A stretch of DNA of 9,897 bases from Caryophanales bacterium UBA6768. GTDB taxonomy: Bacteria > Bacillota > Bacilli > Bacillales_D > Amphibacillaceae. A program made the translations under genes and the position numbers. Where the stretch lies: the NCBI GenBank assembly GCA_002453315.1, contig DKGO01000015.1, positions 1-9,897 on the forward strand. The letters run 5' to 3'. Position 1 is the first letter of the stretch, and each line of letters begins with the position of its first letter. The notes under the pieces are model-generated. The model made no database searches. It saw only the letters and a list, made by a program, of their open reading frames with translations, and was not told where the DNA came from. Below are positions 1 to 5,443 of this stretch, one piece after another.

Positions 1-291
1 GCACCTACACTTGAGGAGATTAAAGAAATTTTACGGATGACAGAAGATGGAACGGATGAAATTATTTCAAAGCGTTCTAAAATTTTCAATCAACTTAACT
101 TGAACTTAGATAAAATAAAGCTTCAAGATCTTTATGAATTAATACAAACCCACCCGGGATTATTGCGCAGACCTATCATTATTGACGAAAAACGTCTTCA
201 AGTTGGTTACAATGAAGATGAAATTCGCCGGTTCTTGCCTAGGAAAGTTCGAAACTTTCAATTGAGGGAAGCGCAACGACTTGTAAATTAA
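1..291 (+). CDS. spxA: Transcriptional regulator Spx, 3' part (5' end outside window)
   Basis: Spx is an ArsC-like protein that binds the alpha C-terminal domain of RNA polymerase and redirects transcription during thiol (disulfide) stress; it is degraded by ClpXP. The 96 residues visible match residues 36-131 of the 131-residue Bacillus Spx almost without gaps. They include MTEDGTDEI, whose Gly falls at position 52 (the residue known to contact RNA polymerase in B. subtilis), and the run [20 protein letters not shown] followed by [14 protein letters not shown]. The redox CxxC motif (residues 10-13) lies upstream of the window. The protein ends LVN where B. subtilis ends LAN. In B. subtilis a small gene (yjbE) lies between spxA and mecA; here no gene separates them. 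A terminator follows at 316-350. Identity is close to certain; only the N-terminus is unseen. Confidence 0.97.
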   Translation, partial: APTLEEIKEILRMTEDGTDEIISKRSKIFNQLNLNLDKIKLQDLYELIQTHPGLLRRPIIIDEKRLQVGYNEDEIRRFLPRKVRNFQLREAQRLVN

Positions 292-315
292 TAAGAACAT
301 CTGTGTCGATAACAT

Positions 316-350
316 GCTCTGTGGAGAAACTCTTCAGGGCTATTTTTATT
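316..350 (+). terminator. Rho-independent terminator of spxA
   Basis: Left arm GCTCTGTGGAG (316-326), AAA loop, right arm CTCTTCAGGGC (330-340). There is one T-T mismatch and two G-T pairs in an otherwise continuous 11-pair stem. It is followed by TATTTTTATT. It begins 25 bases after the spxA stop, so mecA needs its own promoter or readthrough. Confidence 0.75.
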
Positions 351-443
351 AATGTTTCCCGAAACAATTTAAAATTCCGCGCCTTTTTATTTCCAAAAGT
401 ACACGTTTTATCATAAAATAAATAATACAAACTATTTTATATA

Positions 444-517
444 TTGACAAGGAGTTGATTGTCAAAACTCGGAGATTCATTCCCTTCCGAGTATTGAGGA
501 GTAGAAGGGAGAGAATG
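444..517 (+). promoter_or_regulatory. Structured mecA leader with alternative hairpins over the ribosome binding site
   Basis: Three pairings are visible. TTGACAA (444-450) can pair with TTGTCAA (459-465). ACTCGGA (467-473) can pair with TCCGAGT (486-492). TCCCTTC (481-487) can pair with GAAGGGA (504-510), which is part of the mecA Shine-Dalgarno region (505-513), and CAT (478-480) can extend this to ATG (515-517) across a bulge. The second and third pairings share bases 486-487, so they exclude each other; this is the arrangement of an anti-sequestor and a sequestor. No known riboswitch was recognised, and 7-bp repeats can arise by chance in AT-rich DNA. I found no convincing sigma-A promoter in 351-443. 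Confidence 0.35.
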
Positions 518-521
518 TTAA

Positions 522-1172
522 ATGGAAATTGAAAGAGTCAATGATCACACGATTAAGTTTTTTATATCATATCGAGATATTGAAGATAGAGGATTCGATC
601 GTGAAGAAATTTGGTACGATCGTGACCGTGGAGAAGAGCTTTTTTGGGACATGATGGATGAAGCGGCAAATGAAGGTGATTTTGAATTAGATGGTCCTCT
701 TTGGATTCAAGTCCAAGCATTTGAGAAGGGCCTCGAAATTATTGTAACGAAAGCTAGATTGTCGCACGATGGAGCTAAATTGGAATTACCAATATTGAAT
801 GATGATAAAGAAGCGGAAATTTCAATTGAATACAGAACTGAAAGAGCGAATACCCCTGTTGAAGGCGGCGAGAAGCAACAAGTGCTTAACGATGAAAGCT
901 ACCTGTTTACATTTGAAGAGTTCGAAGATATTATTCAGTTGGCTCATAGTTTTGAACATGAAGACATCTATTCGGACCTTTACGTGATGGAGGATGTTTA
1001 TTACATTAACCTGACTTTCACCGAATCAAGCGAGGAAAACAAGGATCAAGTAAGTAGAGTATTGGAGTTTGGATCTCGGTCCAGATTGACGCTCCACCGA
1101 CTACAAGAGTATGGCAAGCGCTTAATGAAAAAGAATGCGCTGCAACAAATTGAAAATTTATTTAGCATATAA
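522..1172 (+). CDS. mecA: Adapter protein MecA
   Basis: MecA is the adapter that loads substrates onto the ClpC ATPase for ClpCP degradation and assembles the ClpC hexamer; in B. subtilis its best known target is the competence factor ComK. The protein has 216 residues against 218 in B. subtilis. The N-terminal target-binding domain (about 1-82) is strongly conserved, with MEIERVNDHTIKFFISYRDI, DRGFDREEIWY and GPLWIQVQAFEKGLEIIVTK. A low-complexity acidic linker (about 83-120) follows, then the ClpC-binding C-terminal domain (about 121-216) with FEEFEDIIQLAHS and LTLHRLQEYGK. The start ATG lies 8 bases after AAGGGAGAG (505-513). Spx and MecA are both tied to Clp proteolysis. A terminator follows directly. 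In B. subtilis the next gene is coiA; here it is cardiolipin synthase. Confidence 0.96.
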   Translation: MEIERVNDHTIKFFISYRDIEDRGFDREEIWYDRDRGEELFWDMMDEAANEGDFELDGPLWIQVQAFEKGLEIIVTKARLSHDGAKLELPILNDDKEAEISIEYRTERANTPVEGGEKQQVLNDESYLFTFEEFEDIIQLAHSFEHEDIYSDLYVMEDVYYINLTFTESSEENKDQVSRVLEFGSRSRLTLHRLQEYGKRLMKKNALQQIENLFSI

Positions 1173-1173
1173 T

Positions 1174-1202
1174 CCGCATCTCCTCATGAGCTGCGGTTTT
1201 TT
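1174..1202 (+). terminator. Rho-independent terminator of mecA
   Basis: Left arm CCGCATCTC (1174-1182), loop CTCAT, right arm GAGCTGCGG (1188-1196) with one T-C mismatch, then TTTTTT (1197-1202). It starts one base after the mecA stop codon. Confidence 0.88.
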
Positions 1203-1225
1203 ATGTTTATTAGGCACATACAGAC

Positions 1226-1270
1226 TTGCTTCATGACATTTGCTTCACCATTTGTTACAGTTAATATATT
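1226..1270 (+). promoter_or_regulatory. Probable promoter region of cls with tandem TTGCTTCA repeats
   Basis: Two exact copies of TTGCTTCA (1226-1233 and 1240-1247) lie 14 bases apart, with a looser third copy TTGTTACA at 1252-1259. A -10-like TATATT lies at 1265-1270. TTGCTT at 1240-1245 could act as a -35, but the 19-base spacer is long, so the promoter call is tentative. The region lies between the mecA terminator and the cls ribosome binding site, where a promoter is expected. The repeats could be an operator. Confidence 0.3.
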
Positions 1271-1303
1271 AGGTCGTTTGTAAGGGAAAAAGGGGAATTC
1301 AAA

Positions 1304-2815
1304 ATGAAGAATCGATTACAACTTTTTCTTGTAATTTTAACTATTGTCCTCCTATCTATATTATATAAAAATTTATTAGGTCATTGGATTCCGACAGTTT
1401 TTAATATTATTATGTCGATTGCCGCACTTTTTATCGCGATTCTCATTTTTTTCGAAAATCGTCATCCGTCCAGTACAGTTACATGGTTAATTGTCTTAAT
1501 TTTATTTCCTCTCGCAGGCTTTATTATGTATTTTCTAATTGGACGTAACTTTCGAAAAAAAAGAATGTTTAAACAAAAAGCAATTCAGGATGAACGAGCA
1601 TTTTCAGACGTGCATGGCTCAAAGGTTCTCAATGAAAAAATGTTTGCCAAAATGGGTGATGATCACCAGTTGCTTTTTCGATTGGCACATAAACTTGGAA
1701 AAACTCCTATATCTTTTCAAAGTGAAAGTGAAGTTCTCACGGATGGTGAACAAACATTTGGTAAAATCATTGAATGTTTGAAAACAGCAAGAGAATATAT
1801 TCATCTCGAATACTATATCGTCCGCGATGATCAAATCGGACAAGAAATAAAGAATATTTTAATTGAGAAAGTAAAGGAAGGAGTGGAAGTTCGATTTTTG
1901 TACGATGCGGTTGGAAGTTGGCAGCTTTCAGATAAATATGTTGAAGATTTACGTGATGCAGGAGTTCAAATGGAGCCATTTTTCCCTGTTGTTTTTCCAT
2001 TTTTCAATAACAAAATTAATTTTCGAAATCATCGTAAAATCATCGTAATTGACGGAAAATATGGTTTTGTTGGTGGATTAAACATTGGTGATGAATATTT
2101 AGGTAAAGATGATTATTTCGGGTTTTGGCGAGATACGCATTTATTTGTTCAAGGAGAAATTGTTCGCAGTTTACAGTTAATCTTTATACAAGATTGGTTT
2201 TACATGACAAATGAAAAATTGATATCAGAAAAATATACTTCCGTAGAAATGCTTGATACGTTAAACATGAGTGGTGTTCAAATGGTTGCGGGTGGACCGG
2301 ATCACGAATGGGAAGTTATAAAAAGTCTCTTCTTTTCGATGATCGCGTCAGCGAGAAAATCAATTTGGATTGCTTCACCTTATTTTATACCAGACGATGA
2401 TATTCTCAGTGCGTTAAAAATCGCTTCGTTAGCTGGAATTGACGTTCGATTACTCGTACCATCAAGCCCTGATAAAAAAATTGTGTTTTATGCTTCTAGG
2501 TCTTATTTTCTCGAGCTTTTAGAAGCGAACGTCCGAATTTTTGAATATGAAAAGGGATTTTTACATAGTAAAGTTGTCATTGTGGATGATGAGCTTGCTT
2601 CAATTGGGACATCGAATATGGATATGCGTAGCTTTCATCTAAATTTTGAGGTGAATGCATTTTTGTATCGAACCGGAAGCACAAGAAAACTTGTAACGGA
2701 TTTTATTAACGATATAAAAGTCTCCAAGGAATTACATGTCGAATCATTTAAAGAGCGCCCACTTATTGAACGTATTATTGAATCGACATCACGCCTTTTA
2801 TCCCCGCTCCTATAA
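1304..2815 (+). CDS. cls: Cardiolipin synthase (phospholipase D family)
   Basis: It condenses two phosphatidylglycerol molecules to cardiolipin and glycerol at the cytoplasmic membrane. The 503-residue length is typical of bacterial Cls. The N-terminus has hydrophobic segments at about 5-22, 31-50 and 58-80, ending in the basic run GRNFRKKRMF. Two phospholipase D HxKxxxxD motifs follow: HRKIIVID (H243, K245, D250) with the downstream GGLNIGDEY, and HSKVVIVD (H421, K423, D428) with the downstream GTSNMDMRS. The motif GSWQLSDKYVEDLRDAGV is also typical of the family. The ATG follows AAAAAGGGG (1286-1294). It sits between terminators and is probably transcribed alone. The genome likely has other Cls paralogues, so this copy cannot be matched to a particular one; cardiolipin is known to be enriched in the sporulation membranes of Bacillus, but nothing here shows a sporulation promoter. 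Confidence 0.95.
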   Translation: MKNRLQLFLVILTIVLLSILYKNLLGHWIPTVFNIIMSIAALFIAILIFFENRHPSSTVTWLIVLILFPLAGFIMYFLIGRNFRKKRMFKQKAIQDERAFSDVHGSKVLNEKMFAKMGDDHQLLFRLAHKLGKTPISFQSESEVLTDGEQTFGKIIECLKTAREYIHLEYYIVRDDQIGQEIKNILIEKVKEGVEVRFLYDAVGSWQLSDKYVEDLRDAGVQMEPFFPVVFPFFNNKINFRNHRKIIVIDGKYGFVGGLNIGDEYLGKDDYFGFWRDTHLFVQGEIVRSLQLIFIQDWFYMTNEKLISEKYTSVEMLDTLNMSGVQMVAGGPDHEWEVIKSLFFSMIASARKSIWIASPYFIPDDDILSALKIASLAGIDVRLLVPSSPDKKIVFYASRSYFLELLEANVRIFEYEKGFLHSKVVIVDDELASIGTSNMDMRSFHLNFEVNAFLYRTGSTRKLVTDFINDIKVSKELHVESFKERPLIERIIESTSRLLSPLL

Positions 2816-2828
2816 TGACAAGCGGGGG
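2801..2828. terminator. Hairpin between convergent cls and the 86-residue minus-strand gene
   Basis: TCCCCGCT (2801-2808) pairs with AGCGGGGG (2821-2828) around a 12-base loop that contains the cls stop codon. Neither side has a clear T-run (plus strand continues AAAGACTCGATTTTA), so termination is probable from position and GC content rather than from a classical tail. Confidence 0.45.
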
Positions 2829-2840
2829 AAAGACTCGATT

Positions 2841-3101
2841 TTATCTGACTAGCTTTCTAGGTGGTCCAAGCTTTTTTACAGGTGTTCTTACATGTTGGAT
2901 GACATTCGGGTCTCGGCGATGTTGATCCATTAAATCACGATATGTTTTTATCATATTATCGAATTGGTGTCGATTGATTTGTTTTGTAGCATATAGGGAG
3001 CAAGCATACATGTAGGCAACTGAAGCAGTATCGATATGAACGTTTACATCTACGTCCGAATTTCCACTACCGTGAATAGTAGATTGCAATTTATTATCCA
3101 T
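2841..3101 (-). CDS. Small protein of unknown function, probably sporulation-related (86 residues)
   Basis: I do not recognise this protein with certainty. The ATG lies 7 bases after AAAGGAG (plus-strand 3109-3115), so translation is well supported. Residues 10-24 read HGSGNSDVDVNVHID, an alternating polar/hydrophobic strand-like stretch, followed by a probable helix rich in Ala and Tyr (25-37), a second helical part (42-60) and a basic tail (KKLGPPRKLVR). The motif recurs in the neighbouring 85-residue protein (8 of 15 positions identical). It is faintly like the DSxDVDVxTTDTQ stretch of CotX/CotV coat proteins, but that resemblance is from memory and weak. It lies 77 bases downstream of that sigma-K-promoted gene with no promoter of its own visible, so the two are probably co-transcribed in the mother cell, with a hairpin (3119-3156) between them. 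Confidence 0.65.
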   Translation of the reverse strand: MDNKLQSTIHGSGNSDVDVNVHIDTASVAYMYACSLYATKQINRHQFDNMIKTYRDLMDQHRRDPNVIQHVRTPVKKLGPPRKLVR

Positions 3102-3118
3102 TCCTTTTCTCCTTTAAG

Positions 3119-3156
3119 AGAAAGGGGAATAATTTGTTACATTTATTCCCCTTTCT
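3119..3156 (-). terminator. Strong intercistronic hairpin (possible leaky terminator)
   Basis: AGAAAGGGGAATAA (3119-3132) and TTATTCCCCTTTCT (3143-3156) are a perfect 14-bp inverted repeat with a 10-base loop. On the minus strand it begins 22 bases after the stop of the 85-residue gene and ends 3 bases before the Shine-Dalgarno of the 86-residue gene. Its 3' side reads CCCCTTTCTCTT, a pyrimidine-rich tail, so partial termination is plausible. Alternatively it stabilises the upstream message or limits access to the downstream ribosome binding site. Confidence 0.55.
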
Positions 3157-3178
3157 TGATTTGATTAAGCTAAGAACA

Positions 3179-3436
3179 CTACTTGTTACATCTTTTACGC
3201 TTGTGACATCGTTCTTTTTCTTCTGCTTGTTCTCCACTTTCACTTACGTGAACACATTCTCCATCAACTTCTACCTTAACTTTAACATAGCTGTTTCCAC
3301 TATTTTGGACTTTAGCGATGTTTAGATGCTTGTCACTTTCGCCATTTTGTTCATCTTCGATAGGTGACACTACATTGTCATCCTCTTCACAACAATGATG
3401 GTCATGTCGAAAACGATAGGATTCTCTGTTTCCCAT
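3179..3436 (-). CDS. Small Cys/His-rich protein, probable spore coat component (85 residues)
   Basis: No certain family match. The protein is very hydrophilic. Its N-terminus is HDHHCC-rich (Cys15, Cys16), then an acidic stretch (17-36), then QNSGNSYVKVKVEVD (44-58), then Cys61 and a Cys/Arg/Lys-rich tail (RCHKRKRCNK; Cys77, Cys83). Such Cys, His and charge-rich small proteins are typical of cross-linked spore coats. It lies behind a perfect sigma-K promoter, which is the strongest evidence for late mother-cell expression. Start: ATG at 3436, 11 bases after AAAAGGAGG (3448-3456). An in-frame TTG at 3442 has 5-base spacing and would add two residues; ATG is preferred but the choice is open. 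The following 86-residue gene shares the SGNS motif and is probably in the same transcript. Confidence 0.72.
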   Translation of the reverse strand: MGNRESYRFRHDHHCCEEDDNVVSPIEDEQNGESDKHLNIAKVQNSGNSYVKVKVEVDGECVHVSESGEQAEEKERCHKRKRCNK

Positions 3437-3468
3437 ATTCAAAAATACCTCCTTTTATTTGATAGTAA

Positions 3469-3495
3469 TACGCTATGTATGATATGAAATTTCGT
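3469..3495 (-). promoter_or_regulatory. Sigma-K promoter of the 85-residue coat-type gene
   Basis: On the minus strand the -10 reads CATAGCGTA (3477 to 3469), a full match to the sigma-K consensus CATANNNTA. The -35 core AC lies at 3495-3494 with a 16-base spacer, the usual distance. The expected start near 3462 leaves a leader of about 25 bases that contains the Shine-Dalgarno at 3448-3456. Sigma-K acts in the mother cell late in sporulation, when coat and surface genes are expressed. Confidence 0.72.
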
Positions 3496-3555
3496 TTGGA
3501 CAAATCGTCTCGGTTAATCGTTTGTTTTTTTAATAGAACTTAAAAGAAATGAGAA

Positions 3556-3588
3556 AAAAAGGCTGTTACTCTTGTTCACAGCCTTTTT
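3556..3588 (-). terminator. Bidirectional terminator after the 106-residue gene
   Basis: AAAAAGGCTGT (3556-3566) and ACAGCCTTTTT (3578-3588) form a perfect 11-bp stem with an 11-base loop. On the minus strand it is followed by a T-run (seven A in plus-strand 3554-3560). It lies about 40 bases after the stop of the 106-residue gene and makes that gene a single-gene transcript; it would also stop transcription on the plus strand. Confidence 0.88.
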
Positions 3589-3627
3589 GTGTACCCTATC
3601 TTATAGTGTAGGTGTACATCAGAAGTA

Positions 3628-3948
3628 TTAAGGAGTTACAGAGGATAACCCAGCAATGGATTTACAATCAATAACAAACGTTTCTGCTGTTGCTGCTGCT
3701 GAAGTATACGTGAATCGTGCACAGCAATTATAGGGATCAAAGCTTACGAACGTAAAGACAGTACCTACACCAGCACCGGTCATGTCTAATGGTGCACTGT
3801 CACCTTTTAAAATAATTAAAAAAGTTTGGCTCGTAAACGTATTGCATTTTTCTATCCCCATCAACTGATTGCATACGCATCCTTTGCAATGTGTATGCCT
3901 CTTCTTCTCATGGCCACAATCGCAACCGTCTTTAAATAAGCTGCTCAT
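3628..3948 (-). CDS. Cysteine-rich spore coat/exosporium-type protein (106 residues)
   Basis: It has nine cysteines (9, 11, 21, 24, 26, 35, 75, 76, 95). The N-terminus is CDCGHEKKRHTHCKGCVC, a Cys/His cluster like those of Bacillus coat and exosporium proteins that cross-link by disulfides (CotY/CotZ/ExsY group). The C-terminal half (about 40-101) is predicted beta-rich: FLIILKGD, then TFVSFDPYNCCARFTY, then TFVIDCKSIAGL. I recall small Bacillaceae proteins with a CKGCVC-plus-VSFDP-NCCA layout annotated as spore coat proteins, but cannot name the family firmly; it is shorter than CotY/CotZ and differs from them after the Cys-rich part. Start: ATG 7 bases after a perfect AAAGGAGG (3956-3963). 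It is divergent from the 74-residue gene at 4176, whose C-terminal part has a similar pattern. No clear sigma-K or sigma-E promoter was found upstream. Confidence 0.78.
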   Translation of the reverse strand: MSSLFKDGCDCGHEKKRHTHCKGCVCNQLMGIEKCNTFTSQTFLIILKGDSAPLDMTGAGVGTVFTFVSFDPYNCCARFTYTSAAATAETFVIDCKSIAGLSSVTP

Positions 3949-3966
3949 GTTACGTCCTCCTTTATT

Positions 3967-3992
3967 CAGGTACCTGATGAAAATTATCAGGT
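3967..3992. repeat. Nested inverted repeats in the leader of the 106-residue gene
   Basis: CAGGTACCTG (3967-3976) is a perfect palindrome. The arm ACCTGAT (3972-3978) also pairs with ATCAGGT (3986-3992) across 7 bases. Three CAGGT/ACCTG half-sites thus lie within 26 bases, just upstream of the ribosome binding site in the 227-base divergent intergenic region (3949-4175). It may be an mRNA hairpin or a protein binding site. Apart from this and the two ribosome binding sites I see no clear promoter in the region. Confidence 0.4.
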
Positions 3993-4175
3993 TGCTATAC
4001 TATATCGTTTATCAACTCATTTCGACTAAACAGTCACCTAGTTTGAACGAAAATAGACTGCTGTACGTAGGTCATCACACTTTTTTATAAAATTAGTTTG
4101 GCTGACTATGTCAAAATATTATTTCTACATAGAGATAAATAGAGAAAGTGATAATTAGAATAAGGGGAGAATAAT

Positions 4176-4400
4176 ATGAATCCTGTCTTTGGGAACGAGG
4201 CATTACGTACTTTGTTATCACGTTTAATGAGAAACGAAACATTGATTAATGAAGTTGTGTTAGAGGATGGTGGATTTAATTTAATGGGAGTCAGCATCCA
4301 ATCTGTGCAAGGGCAATATGTCGTTTTTAATGATGCAGGCTCTGGAGGACTTGGGACCGTCTATGTCGTCATTGATAAAATCGTTGCGATTGATGCTTAG
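4176..4400 (+). CDS. Small beta-barrel-like protein at the head of the glycosylation operon (74 residues)
   Basis: The ATG lies 6 bases after AAGGGGAG (4162-4169), a strong site. The sequence starts with a short helix (NEALRTLLSRLMRNE, 7-21), then alternating hydrophobic strands: FNLMGVSIQSVQGQYVVFND and GTVYVVIDKIVAIDA. Helix plus four or five short strands ending in a valine/isoleucine-rich strand is the pattern of small SH3/Sm-like domains found in several Bacillus spore proteins; this is inference from pattern. It has no cysteine, signal peptide or membrane segment. It precedes a CgeB-like gene, as cgeA precedes cgeB in B. subtilis, where CgeA is a spore crust protein; the position suggests a surface protein or glycan acceptor. 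A 12-bp hairpin separates it from the next gene. Confidence 0.72.
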   Translation: MNPVFGNEALRTLLSRLMRNETLINEVVLEDGGFNLMGVSIQSVQGQYVVFNDAGSGGLGTVYVVIDKIVAIDA

Positions 4401-4428
4401 TAAGAGTGTTTCTCGCAATAGTCATTTA

Positions 4429-4467
4429 CCAGACTTCATGTTCGCATCATGAAGTCTGGCTTATTTC
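4429..4467 (+). terminator. Intercistronic terminator or attenuator before the glycan operon
   Basis: CCAGACTTCATG (4429-4440) and CATGAAGTCTGG (4448-4459) are a perfect 12-bp stem with a 7-base loop, followed by the T-rich CTTATTT. Only 13 bases separate that tail from the Shine-Dalgarno at 4481, too few for a promoter. The downstream operon must therefore be transcribed through this hairpin, or from a promoter before it, so it probably works as a partial terminator that lowers expression of the enzymes relative to the 74-residue protein. Confidence 0.65.
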
Positions 4468-4492
4468 CAATGTTCCTTCCAAGGAGATGGTT

Positions 4493-5419
4493 ATGAACAA
4501 AATCTCATTGCTATTTATTACTAAGGATCAGAGCCAACAACTGGAACGAAGTACACATTATTTAATTGAAGAATTGAAGAAAAAAATTAATGTATTCATT
4601 TGGCAAGAGCACGGGAGATTGCCTCAAATTGTAAACAGTCTGCCAGTGAGGCCTGACTTTATTTTGCTGAATGACTTTCATCCTCGTTATTGTCCATTTA
4701 TACGTGAAATAAAAAGCGTTGACATTCCGGTTGGTTGTATCATGCACGACATGCAATACAAAACGGAAAGAAGAAAAAGCTTTATCAAAAATGAGGAAAT
4801 CAACTATTTATTTCCACATTACCGTGACGCTTTTTTACGTTGGTTTCCAGAATATAAGGAACGAATGATCTGGTTTCCACATCACGTTCCTACTCACCTA
4901 TTTAAAGATTATGGATTGGATAAGACGATCAATTGGCTTTTTATGGGGTCAACTATCCCACATTTATATCCACTGCGAGAAATGATGATCAAAATATTCA
5001 AAACCCAACCAGGTTTCGTTATGCATCGTCATCCAGGATATGATCGAACCTATTACAATTCAAAGCAAGCTCTCGTCTCTAAAAGGTATGCCGAAGAAAT
5101 TAATCGCGCCAAAATAATGTTGACGAGTCAATCAATCTACCAATACCCCATTTTAAAATACTTCGAAAGTGTGGCCTGTCATACGTTGTTGGTGGCAAAT
5201 GGTTCTCAAGAGTTAACGGATTTGGGCTTTCAAGATGGGCAAACCTTTATAGAAGTAAACGAAAGTAACCTATTTGAAAAAGCGAACTATTATTTGTACA
5301 ACGAACAGGAAAGACTCAGAATTACGAAGCAAGCCTATAACATGGTAAGGGAACACCATTCGACAGAGAAAAGGGCAGTTGACTTAATTGAATGTATAAA
5401 AAGGGTTGTTCGCCATTAA
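4493..5419 (+). CDS. CgeB-like glycosyltransferase (GT-B fold, 308 residues)
   Basis: It is likely a glycosyltransferase of the CgeB/spore maturation type. The C-terminal third has the nucleotide-sugar binding signature of the Glyco_trans_1_2-like domain: KYFESVACHTLLVANGSQEL (E225 is the conserved Glu), then DGQTFIEV, and the helical end NYYLYNEQERLRITKQAY followed by VREHHSTEKRAVDLI. The N-terminal half has an alternating alpha/beta pattern (KISLLFITKD, FILLNDFHP, GCIMHDMQYKTERRK). The length is close to the roughly 317 residues of B. subtilis CgeB, which acts on the spore surface. Start: ATG 4493 lies 6 bases after AAGGAG (4481-4486); ATG 4487 touches the Shine-Dalgarno, and a longer reading from GTG 4406 would run through the hairpin, so both are rejected. 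The next gene begins 24 bases downstream. Donor and acceptor are unknown. Confidence 0.8.
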   Translation: MNKISLLFITKDQSQQLERSTHYLIEELKKKINVFIWQEHGRLPQIVNSLPVRPDFILLNDFHPRYCPFIREIKSVDIPVGCIMHDMQYKTERRKSFIKNEEINYLFPHYRDAFLRWFPEYKERMIWFPHHVPTHLFKDYGLDKTINWLFMGSTIPHLYPLREMMIKIFKTQPGFVMHRHPGYDRTYYNSKQALVSKRYAEEINRAKIMLTSQSIYQYPILKYFESVACHTLLVANGSQELTDLGFQDGQTFIEVNESNLFEKANYYLYNEQERLRITKQAYNMVREHHSTEKRAVDLIECIKRVVRH

Positions 5420-5443
5420 TTTGCTTTAAAAGGGGAGAAGTCT

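Noticed and set aside
444..487. TTGACA at 444-449 as a sigma-A -35 for mecA
   Set aside because: The sequence 17 bases downstream (ACTCGG) is nothing like a -10; the TTGACAA/TTGTCAA symmetry explains the motif better.
3134..3325. Plus-strand open frame of 63 codons, Phe- and Leu-rich
   Set aside because: It lies antisense to the 85-residue gene, has no Shine-Dalgarno, and its hydrophobic content is what the opposite strand of an acidic, Lys-rich gene gives.
3589..3617. Direct repeat GTGTAC (3589-3594 and 3612-3617)
   Set aside because: Six bases only, without symmetry or context that would give it meaning.
3994..4004. TATAC/GTATA-rich element as a promoter for the 106-residue gene
   Set aside because: GATATAGTA on the minus strand differs from the sigma-K -10 in its first base, and no AC core lies 16-17 bases upstream; no sigma-A -35 either.
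4098..4142. Possible sigma-E or sigma-K promoter before the 74-residue gene (AATATT at 4115-4120; CATAGAGATA at 4128-4137)
   Set aside because: The -10-like CATA has TA one base too far and no AC at 16-17 bases upstream; the sigma-E spacing and -10 match are poor. A promoter must exist near here but I cannot place it.
4406..4492. GTG-started N-terminal extension of the CgeB-like transferase (29 residues)
   Set aside because: It would be translated across the 4429-4459 hairpin and has no ribosome binding site, while ATG 4493 has AAGGAG at ideal spacing and begins the conserved part.
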